NCBI RefSeq assembly: GCF_001693815.1
Contig: NZ_MBQD01000011.1
Location: 343,561-407,560, forward strand
From: Tessaracoccus lapidicaptus
GTDB taxonomy: Bacteria; Actinomycetota; Actinomycetes; Propionibacteriales; Propionibacteriaceae
Length of the DNA: 64,000 nt
Direction of reading: 5' to 3'
Shown here: positions 47,322-57,439 of the stretch, in pieces
Layout of the letters: every line of letters begins with the position of its first letter
How positions within the stretch are numbered: the stretch's first letter is position 1
The notes under the pieces: model-generated
Database searches by the model: none
Seen by the model: the letters and a program-made list of their open reading frames with translations, nothing else
Told to the model about the DNA's origin: nothing
Made by a program: the position numbers and the translations under genes

Positions 47322-49877
47322 TCAGGCCTGGTCGGCCAGGTCCACCGCGACGGTCAGGGGGCCGTCGCCCTCGGCCCACGTCACGTCGCCGACCAGCCGC
47401 CCGACGGCGCGCAGGTCCGGCTCGATGGTGCGCAGCCGCGACACGACGGCGGCAGGGCCGGCGAACGCCGCCCGCGTCACCTCGGCCTTCATGGAGACCT
47501 TCGCCGTGGACTTCGCTCCGCGGATGGCGATGAGCGCGGTCGCGACGTCGGCGAGCAGGGCGGAGTCGCCGTCGGGCAGTTCGTCCACCGACGGCCACGC
47601 GGCCAGGTGCACCGAGCCGTCGCGGGTCCACCGCCAGACCTCTTCGGTCACGAAGGGCAGGATCGGCGCGAACAGCCGCAGCTGCACGTCCAGCGCCAAC
47701 GCGAGCGCAGCCTGCGCCGAGGCGGCCTCCTCGGCCGTGGCCTGCGTGCCGTAGGCACGCTCCTTGACCAGCTCCAGGTAGTCGTCGCAGAAGGACCAGA
47801 AGAAGGACTCGGCCGCCTCGAGCGCGGTGGTGTAGTCGAACTCCTCGAACGCGCTCGTGGCGGCGGCGACGACGTCGCGCAGCCCAGCGAGCATCGCCAG
47901 ATCGACGGGGTTGGTCACTGCGGCGAGGCCGCCCGGGTCCTGCGCCAGCGTCAACACGAACTTCCCGGCGTTGAGGACCTTCATCGCGAGGCGGCGGCCG
48001 ACCTTCATCTGCGTCTCGTCGAACGGCGAGTCCATCCCGGGCCGGGCCATGGCGGCGCGCCACCGGACGGCGTCGGAGCCGTACTTGTCGAGGATGTCGG
48101 TGGGCACGACCACGTTGCCCTTCGACTTGCTCATCTTCTTGCGGTCCGGATCCACCACGAAGCCGGAGATGGTCGCCCGCTTCCACGGCAGCGACCCGTT
48201 CTCGAAGTGTGCCCGCACCACGCGGGAGAACAGCCAGGTGCGGATGATGTCGTGGGCCTGCGGTGCGATATCCATGGGGAAGGTGAGCCCGAACAACTCG
48301 TCGTCACGCTCCCATCCCGTGGCTAGGTGCGGCGTGAGCGACGACGTGGCCCAGGTGTCCATGACGTCCGGATCGGCCATGAAGCCGCCGGGCTGGTCGC
48401 GCTGGTCGGGGGAGAAGCCGGGCGGGCAGTCGGTCACGGGATCGATCGGCAGCGACGCCTCGTCGGCGACGATGGGGTTCTCGTAGTCCGGCTCGCCCTC
48501 GCCGTCCAGGCGGTACCAGACCGGGAACGGCACTCCGAAGAACCGCTGGCGCGAGATCAGCCAGTCCCCGTTGAGGCCGCCGACCCAGTTCTCGTAGCGG
48601 TGAGCCATGTGCTCCGGCGTCCACCGCAGCTCGCGGCCGCGCTCGAGCAGCCGCTGCTTGAGGTCCTCGTCGCGGCCGCCGTTGCGGATGTACCACTGGC
48701 GGGTGGCCACGATCTCGAGCGGCTTGTCGCCCTTCTCGTAGAAGTTGGTCATGCGCGTGGTCGGCTTGGGTTCGCCGTCCAGGTCGCCGCTGTCGCGGAG
48801 CATCGCGACGGTGGCCTCGCGGGCGGAGAACGCCGTCTTGCCGGCGAGCGGCTCGTAGGCGCCGGCGTTGACGATCCACTCCGGCGTTTCCGCCTGTAGT
48901 CGGCCGTCGCGGCCGATGACCGTCCGGGTGGGCAGGTTGAGCTCGCGCCACCACTGCACGTCGGTGAGGTCGCCGAACGTACAGCACATCGCGATACCGG
49001 CGCCCTTGTCGGGCTCGGCCGCCGGGTGGGCGAGCACCGGGATCTCGACGCCGAACAGCGGCGAGGTGACGGTGCTGCCGAACAGCGGCTGGTAGCGCTC
49101 GTCGTCGGGGTGCGCGATCAGGGCGCAGACCGAGGGAAGCAGCTCCGGCCGCGTGGTCTCGATGTAGACGGGTTCGCCGCCCGCGCGGTGGAACGCGACA
49201 CGGTGGTACGCGCCGGGGTACTCGCGGGCCTCCAGCTCCGCCTGCGCGACGGCGGTGTGGAACGTCACGTCCCACAGCGTCGGTGCGTAGCTGAGGTAGG
49301 CCTCCCCGCGGGCGTGGTTGCGGAGGAACGCCTTCTGCGCCACCGCCTGCGAGCTCGCGGAGATGGTCGTGTACAGCGTCGACCAATCCACCGAGAGGCC
49401 GAGCTGCTTCCACAGGTCCTCGAACGCCTGCTCGTCCACGGCGGTCAGCTCGTGGCACAGCTCGATGAAGTTGGCGCGGCTGATCGGCACCTGCCGCTTG
49501 GGGTCAGGCTTCGCCGGCGGCTGGAACCCCGCGTCGAACGGGATCGACGGGTCGCACCGCACGCCGTAGTAGTTCTGGACCCGGCGCTCGGTCGGCAGGC
49601 CGTTGTCGTCCCAGCCCATGGGGTAGAAGACGCGCTTGCCACGCATCCGCTGATAGCGGGCGATCGTGTCGGTGTGCGTGTAGCTGAACACGTGCCCGAC
49701 GTGCAGCGAACCCGACACCGTCGGAGGCGGGGTGTCGATGCTGAACACGTCGTCGCGGGAGGCAGGACGGCGGAACGCGTACGTGCCCTCCTCGGCCCAT
49801 ACCTCGCCCCACTTGGCCTCCAGGCCTTCGAGGACGGGCTTGTCGGGCAGAGCGCGCTGAGCGGTCGATGCGGTCAT
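47322..49877 (-). CDS. valS: Valyl-tRNA synthetase
   Basis: The 851-residue class I synthetase charges tRNA-Val. The HIGH-type motif reads S-L-H-V-G-H, and the KMSKS loop is intact (K-K-M-S-K-S-K-G-N-V-V). The CP1 editing domain and anticodon-binding domain are present; the usual C-terminal coiled coil is short, as in some actinobacterial ValS. It is divergent from folC, with a DsbA-like gene in between on its own strand. Confidence 0.97.
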   Translation of the reverse strand: MTASTAQRALPDKPVLEGLEAKWGEVWAEEGTYAFRRPASRDDVFSIDTPPPTVSGSLHVGHVFSYTHTDTIARYQRMRGKRVFYPMGWDDNGLPTERRVQNYYGVRCDPSIPFDAGFQPPAKPDPKRQVPISRANFIELCHELTAVDEQAFEDLWKQLGLSVDWSTLYTTISASSQAVAQKAFLRNHARGEAYLSYAPTLWDVTFHTAVAQAELEAREYPGAYHRVAFHRAGGEPVYIETTRPELLPSVCALIAHPDDERYQPLFGSTVTSPLFGVEIPVLAHPAAEPDKGAGIAMCCTFGDLTDVQWWRELNLPTRTVIGRDGRLQAETPEWIVNAGAYEPLAGKTAFSAREATVAMLRDSGDLDGEPKPTTRMTNFYEKGDKPLEIVATRQWYIRNGGRDEDLKQRLLERGRELRWTPEHMAHRYENWVGGLNGDWLISRQRFFGVPFPVWYRLDGEGEPDYENPIVADEASLPIDPVTDCPPGFSPDQRDQPGGFMADPDVMDTWATSSLTPHLATGWERDDELFGLTFPMDIAPQAHDIIRTWLFSRVVRAHFENGSLPWKRATISGFVVDPDRKKMSKSKGNVVVPTDILDKYGSDAVRWRAAMARPGMDSPFDETQMKVGRRLAMKVLNAGKFVLTLAQDPGGLAAVTNPVDLAMLAGLRDVVAAATSAFEEFDYTTALEAAESFFWSFCDDYLELVKERAYGTQATAEEAASAQAALALALDVQLRLFAPILPFVTEEVWRWTRDGSVHLAAWPSVDELPDGDSALLADVATALIAIRGAKSTAKVSMKAEVTRAAFAGPAAVVSRLRTIEPDLRAVGRLVGDVTWAEGDGPLTVAVDLADQA

Positions 49878-49907
49878 GGGCCCCGATCTTAGTGGCCCCG
49901 CGGAGGG

Positions 49908-50723
49908 TCAGCTGTCCAGCTGCTGGCCGCTCGCCTCGAACGCCTCGTCGATGGCGGCCTGCATGCTCTCGACGGTGGGCTCGATGAGGACCGTCTGAGC
50001 CTCCTGGTCGTAGAACTCGAGGCGCTGGCCGCCCACGAGGAAGGTCGGCGTCGAGCCGATCTGATCCGTCCCGAACTTGTCGTGGGCGTTGGTCGTGAAC
50101 TCGTCGAAGGCCCGAGTGTCGTACAGCTCCTGATAGCGCGTGAGGTCCTCGCCCTGGATGCCCGCCAGCGCAGGGAAGTCGACGCGCAGCTGCTCCTCGG
50201 TGAAGCCCTGGCCCTCCTGGGCCGGGTGGTTGGCGTAGACGACCTTGTGGAACTCGTCGAACGCGCCCACCTCGGCAGCCGCGGCGGCCGCCAGCGCCGC
50301 CCGCTTCGAGGAATCGTTGCGTAGGCCAGCGTCGAGGAAGTAGGCGGTGCGGATCTCCGCGGTGATGGACCCGTCGGCGACCAGCTGCTCGATGATCGGC
50401 CCGTAGTCCTCCTCGCGCGCGGCGCACGCGGGGCACTGGAAGTCCTCCCACACGACGAGGTGGGGGGTGCCCTCCTGCGGTGCCTTGCCGGCCAGGAGGA
50501 TGCCGTAGCCCTCCGTGGCGTTCGGCGGCGTCAGCTGCTCCTCAGCCACCGTCGCGTTCCGGCCGAGGGCCTGGAAGATGACGATGGCGATGACGGTGAC
50601 GACCGTGACCGCCACGAGCCCGGCGCCGACGGCGAGGATCCTGCGGGTCCGCTTGTTGCGCTCCTCGAGTTCCTGCTGCTGCCGGAGGGCGGCGCGCTTG
50701 CTGAGCGACGAGTTGTTGGCCAT
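49908..50723 (-). CDS. Membrane-anchored DsbA-like thiol oxidoreductase
   Basis: 271 residues: basic N-terminus, one membrane span (about 29-51), then an extracytoplasmic thioredoxin-fold domain with the active site F-Q-C-P-A-C (C97, C100), a helical insert and cis-proline in G-S-T-P-T-F. It likely makes or shuffles disulfides in exported proteins. 30 bases upstream of valS; no mechanistic link is apparent. Confidence 0.9.
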   Translation of the reverse strand: MANNSSLSKRAALRQQQELEERNKRTRRILAVGAGLVAVTVVTVIAIVIFQALGRNATVAEEQLTPPNATEGYGILLAGKAPQEGTPHLVVWEDFQCPACAAREEDYGPIIEQLVADGSITAEIRTAYFLDAGLRNDSSKRAALAAAAAAEVGAFDEFHKVVYANHPAQEGQGFTEEQLRVDFPALAGIQGEDLTRYQELYDTRAFDEFTTNAHDKFGTDQIGSTPTFLVGGQRLEFYDQEAQTVLIEPTVESMQAAIDEAFEASGQQLDS

Positions 50724-50862
50724 ATCGACGTGTGCTCCTGGTGTGGCGGTGCGGGGCCGGACCTCCTGCGGGGCCGCGGCGTCGCCATCCTAACCGGCAC
50801 ACGCAACGGCTCCCGCCGTGACGCGCCTCCAGCGGGACGGCCCCAGTAGGCTAGGCGGCACC

Positions 50863-52200
50863 ATGACTCACTCCACGCACGCCGCGCTCACGGCCGCCCT
50901 CACCGCCCGCTGGCCGGAACACCGGGTCGCGCCCAGCCTCTCGCGCATCTCCGCCCTCATGCACCTGCTGGGCGATCCCCACCGCGCGGTGCCGGTCATC
51001 CAGGTTGCGGGCACCAACGGCAAGGGCAGTACGGCCATCATGATCGAGACGCTGCTGCGCGCCGCCGGGCTGCGTACCGGGCGGTTCGCGAGCCCGCACC
51101 TCAGCGACGTGCGCGAGCGGATCAGCATCGACGGCGAGCCGATCAGCGAGGAGCGGTTCGACGAGGTGTGGCGCGACATCGAGCCGTACGTCGCCATGGT
51201 GGACGAGGAGCGCCACGACGGCGTGGCCATGACGTTCTTCGAGGTCATCACCGGGATGGCGTACGCCGCGTTCGCCGACGCCCCCGTCGATGTCGCCGTG
51301 ATGGAGGTCGGGCTCGGTGGCCGCTGGGACGCCACGAGTGTCGCGGATCCGGCCGTCGCCGTCGTGACCCCCATCGGCATGGACCACATGCACATCCTGG
51401 GATCGACGTTGGCCGAGATCGCCGGAGAGAAGGCGGGGATCATCAAGGAGGGCTCCCGCGCCGTTCTCGCGGGCCAGGATCCCGAGGCCGCGCGGGTGCT
51501 GCTGCAGCGTGCCATGGACGTCGGCGCCTCCATCGCCGTCGAAGGTCCCGACTTCGGGCTGCTCGAGCGGCAGCTGGCGGTCGGCGGGCAGGTGCTGCGT
51601 CTCGATACGGCCGGCGGTCCGGTCGGTGACGTCTTCCTGCCCCTCTACGGGGAGCACATGGGCCGAAACGCCGCGCTGGCGGTCGCCGCCGTCGAGGCGT
51701 TCCTGGGGTCGCAGCCGCTCAACCCGGACATCATCGTCGAGGGGCTCGGCGCCGTCGAGGCGCCCGCGAGGCTGGAGCAGGTGCGCACCTCGCCCCCGAT
51801 CCTCCTCGACACCGCACACAACCCGCCGGCCGCCCGCGCGACCATCGACGCCCTCGCCGAGGCCTACTCGTTCGACCCTCTCGTGGGAGTCGTCGCGATG
51901 ATGCAGGACAAGGACGCGGACGAGGTGCTGACGATCTTCGCCGAGCAGATGCAGCACGTCGTCGTCACGACCGTTTCATCGACGGATCGCGGGCGCTCGG
52001 TCGAGGACCTCGCGGCGGTCGCGGAGTCCGTGTTCCCGCCGCAGCAGGTCCACCGCGCCCCGGGCATGGCCGAGGCCCTGGACATCGCAGTGATGCTGGC
52101 CGACACACTCGGTATGAACGGAGGGGTCCTGGTCGCCGGCTCGGTCATCGCCGCCGGCGAGGCGCGAGACCTCCTGACCGCGCACGGTGACGAGTCATGA
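50863..52200 (+). CDS. folC: Folylpolyglutamate / dihydrofolate synthase
   Basis: The 445-residue Mur-ligase-like enzyme adds glutamate to folates. The P-loop is V-A-G-T-N-G-K-G-S-T, followed by S-P-H-L-S-D-V-R-E-R-I; D-T-A-H-N-P marks the C-terminal domain. ATG 50863 is chosen over an in-frame codon 45 bases upstream. TAGGCT lies 10 bases upstream. It is followed by DUF4233 and ndk with overlaps; the same order occurs in mycobacteria (Rv2447c-Rv2445c). Confidence 0.96.
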   Translation: MTHSTHAALTAALTARWPEHRVAPSLSRISALMHLLGDPHRAVPVIQVAGTNGKGSTAIMIETLLRAAGLRTGRFASPHLSDVRERISIDGEPISEERFDEVWRDIEPYVAMVDEERHDGVAMTFFEVITGMAYAAFADAPVDVAVMEVGLGGRWDATSVADPAVAVVTPIGMDHMHILGSTLAEIAGEKAGIIKEGSRAVLAGQDPEAARVLLQRAMDVGASIAVEGPDFGLLERQLAVGGQVLRLDTAGGPVGDVFLPLYGEHMGRNAALAVAAVEAFLGSQPLNPDIIVEGLGAVEAPARLEQVRTSPPILLDTAHNPPAARATIDALAEAYSFDPLVGVVAMMQDKDADEVLTIFAEQMQHVVVTTVSSTDRGRSVEDLAAVAESVFPPQQVHRAPGMAEALDIAVMLADTLGMNGGVLVAGSVIAAGEARDLLTAHGDES

Positions 52201-52550
52201 CGCTCGAACCCACGAACCCGATGCGGCCGGCCGCGATGTCGGTCCTGCTGTTCGAGGTCGTCGTCATCTGGCTCGCCTACATCGGCATGATCCAGGCCGA
52301 GGGGATCAGCCTCGCGGTGGCCGCTTTCTGGTGCGCGGTCGCCACCCTGCTGTGCGTGGCCGGCATCGCGGGCCTGCGCCGTCGGTGGGGCTATCTCGTC
52401 GGCTGGGCGGCCCAGGCCGTCATCATCGGCCTCGGCGTCCTCACCCCGTGGATGTACGCCATGGGTATCATCTTCGCCCTGATCTGGGTGACCTGCATGG
52501 TGCTGGGCCGCCGGCTCGAGACCATGCACAGCGACAAGGAGCGCCAGTGA
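52197..52550 (+). CDS. DUF4233 membrane protein
   Basis: 117 residues with about four hydrophobic spans (roughly 15-33, 38-58, 66-84, 86-105). It overlaps folC (ATGA) and ndk (GTGA). The conserved placement between folC and ndk in Actinomycetota identifies it as DUF4233; its function is unknown. Confidence 0.85.
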   Translation: MTLEPTNPMRPAAMSVLLFEVVVIWLAYIGMIQAEGISLAVAAFWCAVATLLCVAGIAGLRRRWGYLVGWAAQAVIIGLGVLTPWMYAMGIIFALIWVTCMVLGRRLETMHSDKERQ

Positions 52551-52954
52551 CCGAAGAGACGTTCGTCATCATCAAGCCCGACGCAGTGGCCGCCGGCCGC
52601 GTCGGCGCCATCCTCTCGCGCTACGAGGACGAGGGGCTGGAGATCGCGCGCATGGAGCTGCGCCGCATCGACGCGGCCTTCGCTGACCAGCACTACGCCG
52701 AACACGTCGAGCGCGACTACTACCCCCCGCTGCGCGAGTTCATGACGGAGGGGCCGCTCATCGCCATGGTGCTGCGCGGCGAGGACGCCGTGGCCCGGGT
52801 GCGCGCTCTGCACGGGGCCACCGACCCGACGAAGGCGGACCCCGGGACGGTGCGGGCCGACTTCGCCGAGTCCACGCGACGCAACGCGGTCCATGCCTCG
52901 GACTCCACCGAGGCGGCGGCCGGCGAGATCGCGCTCTGGTTCGGCGAGGGATAG
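52547..52954 (+). CDS. ndk: Nucleoside-diphosphate kinase
   Basis: 135 residues from GTG. F-V-I-I-K-P-D-A-V opens the ferredoxin-like fold, and the phosphorylated histidine lies in N-A-V-H-A-S-D. It balances nucleoside triphosphates using ATP. Coupled to DUF4233. Confidence 0.97.
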   Translation: MTEETFVIIKPDAVAAGRVGAILSRYEDEGLEIARMELRRIDAAFADQHYAEHVERDYYPPLREFMTEGPLIAMVLRGEDAVARVRALHGATDPTKADPGTVRADFAESTRRNAVHASDSTEAAAGEIALWFGEG

Positions 52955-52989
52955 GGAACGTCGGCCCCGCGGTTATCCTTGACGGCACC

Positions 52990-54945
<1,956 letters not shown>

Positions 54946-54984
54946 GGACGGCCGCCCGGCCCGGCTGGGATAGGGTGGCCTTCC

Positions 54985-56484
54985 GTGGATAACGCGCGCA
55001 GGGTCGGCTTCGACCGCCAGAAGTACCTCACCCTCCAGTCCCAGCACATCGACGAGCGCCGTCGCCGCTTCGGCGGCAAGCTGTACCTCGAGTTCGGTGG
55101 CAAGCTGTTCGACGACCATCACGCGTCGCGCGTCCTGCCCGGCTTCACGCCCGACAACAAGATCGCCATGCTCGAGACGCTGAAGGACGAGGTGGAGGTC
55201 GTCATCGCGGTCAGCGCGCACGACCTGGCCAGCAACAAGCAGCGCGCCGACCTGGGCATCCCCTACGAGGCGGACGTGCTGCGGCTCATCGACGAGTTCC
55301 GGTCCTACGGCCTCTACGTCGGGTCCGTCGTGATCACGCAGATGACCGACGAGCACCGCCAGGCGCGCGCCTTCAAGCGCAAGCTTGAGCGGCTGGGCGT
55401 CAAGGTCTACCGCCACCATCCGATCAAGGGATACCCGAACGACGTGGCGCTGATCATCAGCGCCGACGGCTACGGCCGCAACGACTACATCGAGACCACC
55501 CGCGACCTCATCGTCGTCACGGCACCGGGTCCCGGCAGCGGCAAGATGGCCACCTGCCTGTCCCAGCTGTACCACGACCATCAGCGCGGCATCGACTCCG
55601 GCTACGCCAAGTTCGAGACCTTCCCCATCTGGAACCTGCCCCTCGACCACCCCGTGAACCTCGCGTACGAGGCGGCCACGGCGGATCTCGACGACGTCAA
55701 CATGATCGACCCGTTCCACCTCGCCGCCTACGGCGAGCAGGTCGTCAACTACAACCGCGACGTCGAGGTCTTCCCCGTGCTGCGGATGCTGTTCGAGCGG
55801 ATGCTGGGGGAGTCGCCCTACCAGTCGCCCACGGACATGGGCGTCAACATGGCCGGCCACTGCATCTCCGACGACGAGGCGTGCCGGGACGCCTCCAAGC
55901 AGGAGGTCATCCGCCGCTACTTCAAGGCGCTGGTCCACGAGCGCCGCGAGGAGCTTGAGCCCACGGTCTCGGAGCGGATCGCCCTGACGATGAGCCAGCT
56001 GGGCATAGCGCAGGAGGACCGGCCGGTCGTGGCCCCTGCCCTCGACACCGAGCGCCGCACCAAGGCCCCCGCCGCCGCGCTGCAGCTGCCCGACGGCACC
56101 GTGGTGACCGGCAAAACCTCGGCGCTGCTGGGCAGCTCGTCGGCGGTGCTCCTCAACGCACTGAAGGCGCTCGCCGGCCTGCCCGACGAGGTGCACCTGC
56201 TGGCGCCCGAGACCATCGGCCCGATCCAGACGCTGAAGACGGACCACCTGGGCAGTGCCAACCCGAGGTTGCACACGGACGAGGTGCTCATCGCGCTCGC
56301 CGTCGGTGCCACCCACGACGACAACGCGCGCCGCGCCATGTCGCAGCTGCCGCGCCTCAGGGGGTGCGACGTGCACACCACGGTCATCCTCGGGCCGGTC
56401 GACGAGGCCATCTTCCGCAGCCTCGGGGTGCAGGTCACCAGCGAACCGGTCTTCCAGAGCAAGAAGCTCTACCGGAAGCGCTGA
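54985..56484 (+). CDS. DUF1846 family protein
   Basis: 499 residues from GTG; TAGGGT ends 8 bases before it. The sequence opens V-G-F-D-R-Q-K-Y and [22 protein letters not shown], the family signature, with [14 protein letters not shown] later. Members are cytoplasmic and have no firmly assigned role. It sits between the TIGR03960 radical SAM gene and the DUF2344 gene, with 39- and 25-base gaps and its own promoter-like element. Confidence 0.9.
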   Translation: MDNARRVGFDRQKYLTLQSQHIDERRRRFGGKLYLEFGGKLFDDHHASRVLPGFTPDNKIAMLETLKDEVEVVIAVSAHDLASNKQRADLGIPYEADVLRLIDEFRSYGLYVGSVVITQMTDEHRQARAFKRKLERLGVKVYRHHPIKGYPNDVALIISADGYGRNDYIETTRDLIVVTAPGPGSGKMATCLSQLYHDHQRGIDSGYAKFETFPIWNLPLDHPVNLAYEAATADLDDVNMIDPFHLAAYGEQVVNYNRDVEVFPVLRMLFERMLGESPYQSPTDMGVNMAGHCISDDEACRDASKQEVIRRYFKALVHERREELEPTVSERIALTMSQLGIAQEDRPVVAPALDTERRTKAPAAALQLPDGTVVTGKTSALLGSSSAVLLNALKALAGLPDEVHLLAPETIGPIQTLKTDHLGSANPRLHTDEVLIALAVGATHDDNARRAMSQLPRLRGCDVHTTVILGPVDEAIFRSLGVQVTSEPVFQSKKLYRKR

Positions 56485-56509
56485 GGCGCGCTCGTCTACA
56501 CTGCCGGGC

Positions 56510-57229
56510 GTGGCTCAACGACAACCTCCGGTCCAGCAGGCCCCGCCCGCGCAGCGCCTCCGGCTGCGCTACGCCAAGCGCGGCCCGGGACGCTTCACGT
56601 CGCACCGCGACTTCGGCCGTGCGCTCGAACGGGCGCTGCGCCGCGCCGAGATCCCCATGGCCTACTCCTCGGGATTCTCGCCCCATCCGCGCATCTCCTA
56701 CGCGAACGCGGCGCCGACGTCGGCGGCGTCCGAGGCGGAGTACGTCGAGCTCGCGCTCGCCGAGGTCTGCGATCCGCAGAAGGTGGCGGCGGCCCTGAAC
56801 GACGTGCTGCCGCACGGTTTCGTCATCCTGGACGTCGCCGAGGGGCGCCCCGAGTCGCTGGGCGACCTGCTCCAGGTGTCGGATTGGAAGATGACGCTCG
56901 CGGGCGCCCAGCCCGGCGTTCTGGGACAGGCTGCGTCGCGGCTGCTGGACCGCGACGAGTACACGGTCGAGCGCCTGACCAAGAACGGCATGCGCACCTT
57001 CGACGTCCGTGCGGCGGTGCTGATCCTGCGGGCGATCGACGACCAGACGCTGGCGCTGAGGTCCGTCCACCAGACGCCGCTCGTCCGCCCGGACGACGTG
57101 GTGACGGCGTTGCGCCAACTCGACGCGCGGGTGCCGGCCCAGGCGCTGCTGACGCGCCTGGCGCAGGGCCCGCTGGTGGGGGAGCGGATCGGGGACCCGC
57201 TGCGCGAGTCGCCCGTCATGCAGCCGTAA
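56510..57229 (+). CDS. TIGR03936/DUF2344 protein
   Basis: 239 residues from GTG 56510, where TACACT ends 7 bases before the start and no ribosome-binding site is present. After a short Gln/Pro-rich tail comes L-R-L-R-Y-A-K-R-G-P-G-R-F-T-S-H-R-D and S-S-G-F-S-P-H-P-R-I-S-Y, the family core. In other genomes it is adjacent or fused to the TIGR03960 radical SAM protein and precedes RNase E/G. Function unknown; it may handle the substrate of the radical SAM enzyme. Confidence 0.88.
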   Translation: MAQRQPPVQQAPPAQRLRLRYAKRGPGRFTSHRDFGRALERALRRAEIPMAYSSGFSPHPRISYANAAPTSAASEAEYVELALAEVCDPQKVAAALNDVLPHGFVILDVAEGRPESLGDLLQVSDWKMTLAGAQPGVLGQAASRLLDRDEYTVERLTKNGMRTFDVRAAVLILRAIDDQTLALRSVHQTPLVRPDDVVTALRQLDARVPAQALLTRLAQGPLVGERIGDPLRESPVMQP

Positions 57230-57439
57230 CTGACGGCGATTCCCGGCGGGGCATGCGACGGAGGCTTGTGCGGTGTGCGAGAATAACGGTCAGGTCACGG
57301 CACCGCCGGTGCCACCCGACGCAGCGAGACTGCACCGCGGCGAGAACTTGCCGCGACTGCTCGCACTGCCTCGGCGGACCTCAGTCTTAGCGCACAGCGC
57401 GTCTGTGCCAGTCCGCGCGTCGCGCGCGTAAGGAGCCAC

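Noticed and set aside
57230..57439. Riboswitch or small RNA in the rne 5' region
   Set aside because: Short hairpins such as GGCACCGCCGGTGCC occur, but none matches a known class and the region is simply the rne leader as far as can be seen.
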